Source: an uncultured Chloroflexota bacterium
Lineage (GTDB): Bacteria; Chloroflexota; Limnocylindria; Limnocylindrales; CSP1-4
Length of the DNA: 7,226 bases
Reading direction: 5' to 3'
NCBI GenBank assembly: GCA_903928275.1
Contig: CAIYQJ010000416.1
Span: 1-7,226, forward strand
This document shows positions 6,528 through 7,226 of the stretch, piece after piece. The position numbers were made by a program, and so were the translations under genes. Position 1 is the stretch's first letter. The number at the start of each line of letters is the position of its first letter. The notes below the pieces were generated by a model. The model had not been told where the DNA came from. It did not search any database and saw nothing but the letters and a program-made list of their open reading frames with translations.

Positions 6528-6594
6528 CGACCAGCGTCACGGCACCGGACCTGGGCGGGCCCGCCGTCGTGATCGCGGCCGCGCCGGCCGCGGG

Positions 6595-6602
6595 GAAGGT
6601 GG
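6595..6602 (+). promoter_or_regulatory. Ribosome binding site fixing the universal stress protein start
   Basis: GAAGGTGG precedes the ATG at 6605; its AAGG core is five bases away. This favours that ATG over the in-frame GTG at 6524, which overlaps the oxidase stop and would add a 27-residue Ala/Val/Thr-rich extension unlike the family. Confidence 0.65.
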
Positions 6603-6604
6603 CG

Positions 6605-7078
6605 ATGTCGAGGATCCAGACGATCCTTCTCGCGACGGACGCATCGTCCGCCTCGAGCGCCGCCACCCTCCACGCGATCGACCTGGCGGCGCGGCTCGGG
6701 GCCCAGCTCGTCGTGCTCACGGTCATGTCGACCGCCGCCCGCGACCGCGATCCGCGCGAGGTCCGGGCGAACCCGGTCGGCCGGCGCGACGAGCGGACGG
6801 AGGCCGTCCAGCAGGTCGTGGACCGGGCGAGGGCCGAGGGCGCCCGCGCGACGAGCCTCATCTGGGACGGCGAGCCCGGCGAGGCGATCGTGGAGGCGGC
6901 CGACGCCGAGAGCGCCGATCTCATCATCGTCGGCTCGCACGAGCGCTCTGTCGTGGGGCGCTTCTTCCTCGGCAGTGTCTCCGACTACGTCCTCCGCCAC
7001 GCGAAGGCGCCGGTGATGGTGGTGCGACCGAGCGCGTTCGCGTCGCTGGGCTTCGAGCCGCCCCGGGAGTCGGCGTAG
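6605..7078 (+). CDS. Universal stress protein (UspA family)
   Basis: This is a 157-residue single-domain USP with an alpha/beta nucleotide-binding fold. It starts in the typical way (IQTILLATDASSAS, D12 being the usual nucleotide-binding Asp) and ends with the family signature GSHERSVVGRFFLGSVSDYVL (110-130) and HAKAPVMVV (132-140). The ATP-binding motif G-x2-G-x9-G-S/T keeps the first and last glycines (G110, G123) and S124, but the second glycine is Glu (E113), so nucleotide binding may be altered. The gene begins 77 bases after the oxidase stop and probably shares its transcript. USP genes are frequent members of DosR-type dormancy regulons, which fits the nearby two-component pair. A hairpin follows the stop. 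Confidence 0.92.
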   Translation: MSRIQTILLATDASSASSAATLHAIDLAARLGAQLVVLTVMSTAARDRDPREVRANPVGRRDERTEAVQQVVDRARAEGARATSLIWDGEPGEAIVEAADAESADLIIVGSHERSVVGRFFLGSVSDYVLRHAKAPVMVVRPSAFASLGFEPPRESA

Positions 7079-7098
7079 GCCGGGCATCCGAACGGCGC

Positions 7099-7121
7099 CG
7101 GGCGCCCGCGATCGGCGCCCG
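7099..7121 (+). terminator. Hairpin after the universal stress protein gene
   Basis: An 8-bp inverted repeat (7099-7106 and 7114-7121) with a seven-base loop starts 20 bases past the stress protein stop. The same stretch carries three copies of the palindrome GGCGCC and a direct repeat of GGCGCCCGCG (7101-7110 and 7114-7123). It has no T-tract. Confidence 0.55.
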
Positions 7122-7140
7122 CGTCAAGCGTGTCCTCACG

Positions 7141-7226
7141 GTGGATGGCCTGGCGTTCAAGGACGCCAATGGCAACGGCCAGCTCGACCCGTACGAGGAC
7201 TGGCGCCTGGCCGCCGACGCGCGCGC
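7141..7226 (+). CDS. Probable glycoside hydrolase family 3 enzyme, N-terminus only (3' end outside window)
   Basis: Only about 28 codons are visible. They encode VDGLAFKDANGNGQLDPYED followed by WRLAADAR, which resembles the start of bacterial family 3 glycoside hydrolases (beta-glucosidase-like), where an xxDxNxNGxLDPYEDWR segment precedes the catalytic barrel. The stretch D-A-N-G-N-G-Q-L-D-P-Y-E also fits an EF-hand-type calcium loop (ligand positions 1, 3, 5, 9 and 12). The GTG at 7141 is the only usual start codon in this frame after the stress protein gene, but it lacks a ribosome binding site. The upstream codons in the frame (RVKRVLT, 7120-7140) also read like family sequence, so a non-standard start or a start error is possible. 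Function rests on this short match alone. Confidence 0.55.
   Translation, partial: MDGLAFKDANGNGQLDPYEDWRLAADAR

Noticed and set aside
6524..6604. GTG start for the universal stress protein overlapping the oxidase stop
   Set aside because: It would add 27 residues unlike the family; the ATG at 6605 has a good ribosome binding site.
1..7226. tRNA or rRNA genes, CRISPR arrays, insertion sequences, attachment sites
   Set aside because: No cloverleaf, regularly spaced repeats, transposase or integrase frame was seen on either strand.

Overview
The window is about 70% GC by eye, with GTG starts, few strong Shine-Dalgarno sites, GC-rich hairpin terminators without T-tracts, and an Ala/Ser/Pro-rich linker in an exported lipoprotein. 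This fits a high-GC Chloroflexota lineage (Limnocylindria/Ellin6529-like) or, less likely, an actinobacterium. That placement is inferred from style and gene content; no taxonomic marker is present.

Layout, left to right. (1) A 5'-truncated RDD-family membrane protein on the + strand (to 583) converges on a stand-alone receiver-domain response regulator on the - strand (719-1081); a 15-bp hairpin at 657-690 separates them. (2) About 295 bases without a gene (1082-1376) hold an imperfect hairpin that would form the receiver gene's 5' leader, and a 12-bp hairpin that probably terminates the next gene. (3) An acetyl-CoA hydrolase/transferase-family CoA-transferase lies on the - strand (1377-2648). 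(4) A two-component pair on the - strand follows: a DevS/NarX-like GAF histidine kinase (3426-4976), translationally coupled to a DevR/DosR-like response regulator (2755-3429). The regulator has an in-frame TAG exactly between its receiver and its DNA-binding helix-turn-helix. (5) A 168-bp divergent promoter region (4977-5144) is packed with inverted repeats and holds a DosR-box-like palindrome. (6) On the + strand lie a Tat-exported lipoprotein two-domain multicopper oxidase (5145-6527) and a universal stress protein (6605-7078). (7) After a hairpin, the first codons of what looks like a glycoside hydrolase family 3 gene run off the right edge.

How it may work together: a DevS/DevR-type pair beside a universal stress protein gene recalls the hypoxia/redox dormancy regulons of mycobacteria. 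Here the pair is divergent from a multicopper oxidase. The regulator keeps the Lys-Lys-Asn recognition residues of DosR, and the divergent promoter carries a GGGAC-N4-GTCTC palindrome. I infer that the pair senses redox, oxygen or a related signal and controls the oxidase/stress-protein operon. In this sequence, however, the regulator would be made without its DNA-binding domain unless the TAG is a sequencing error or is suppressed.
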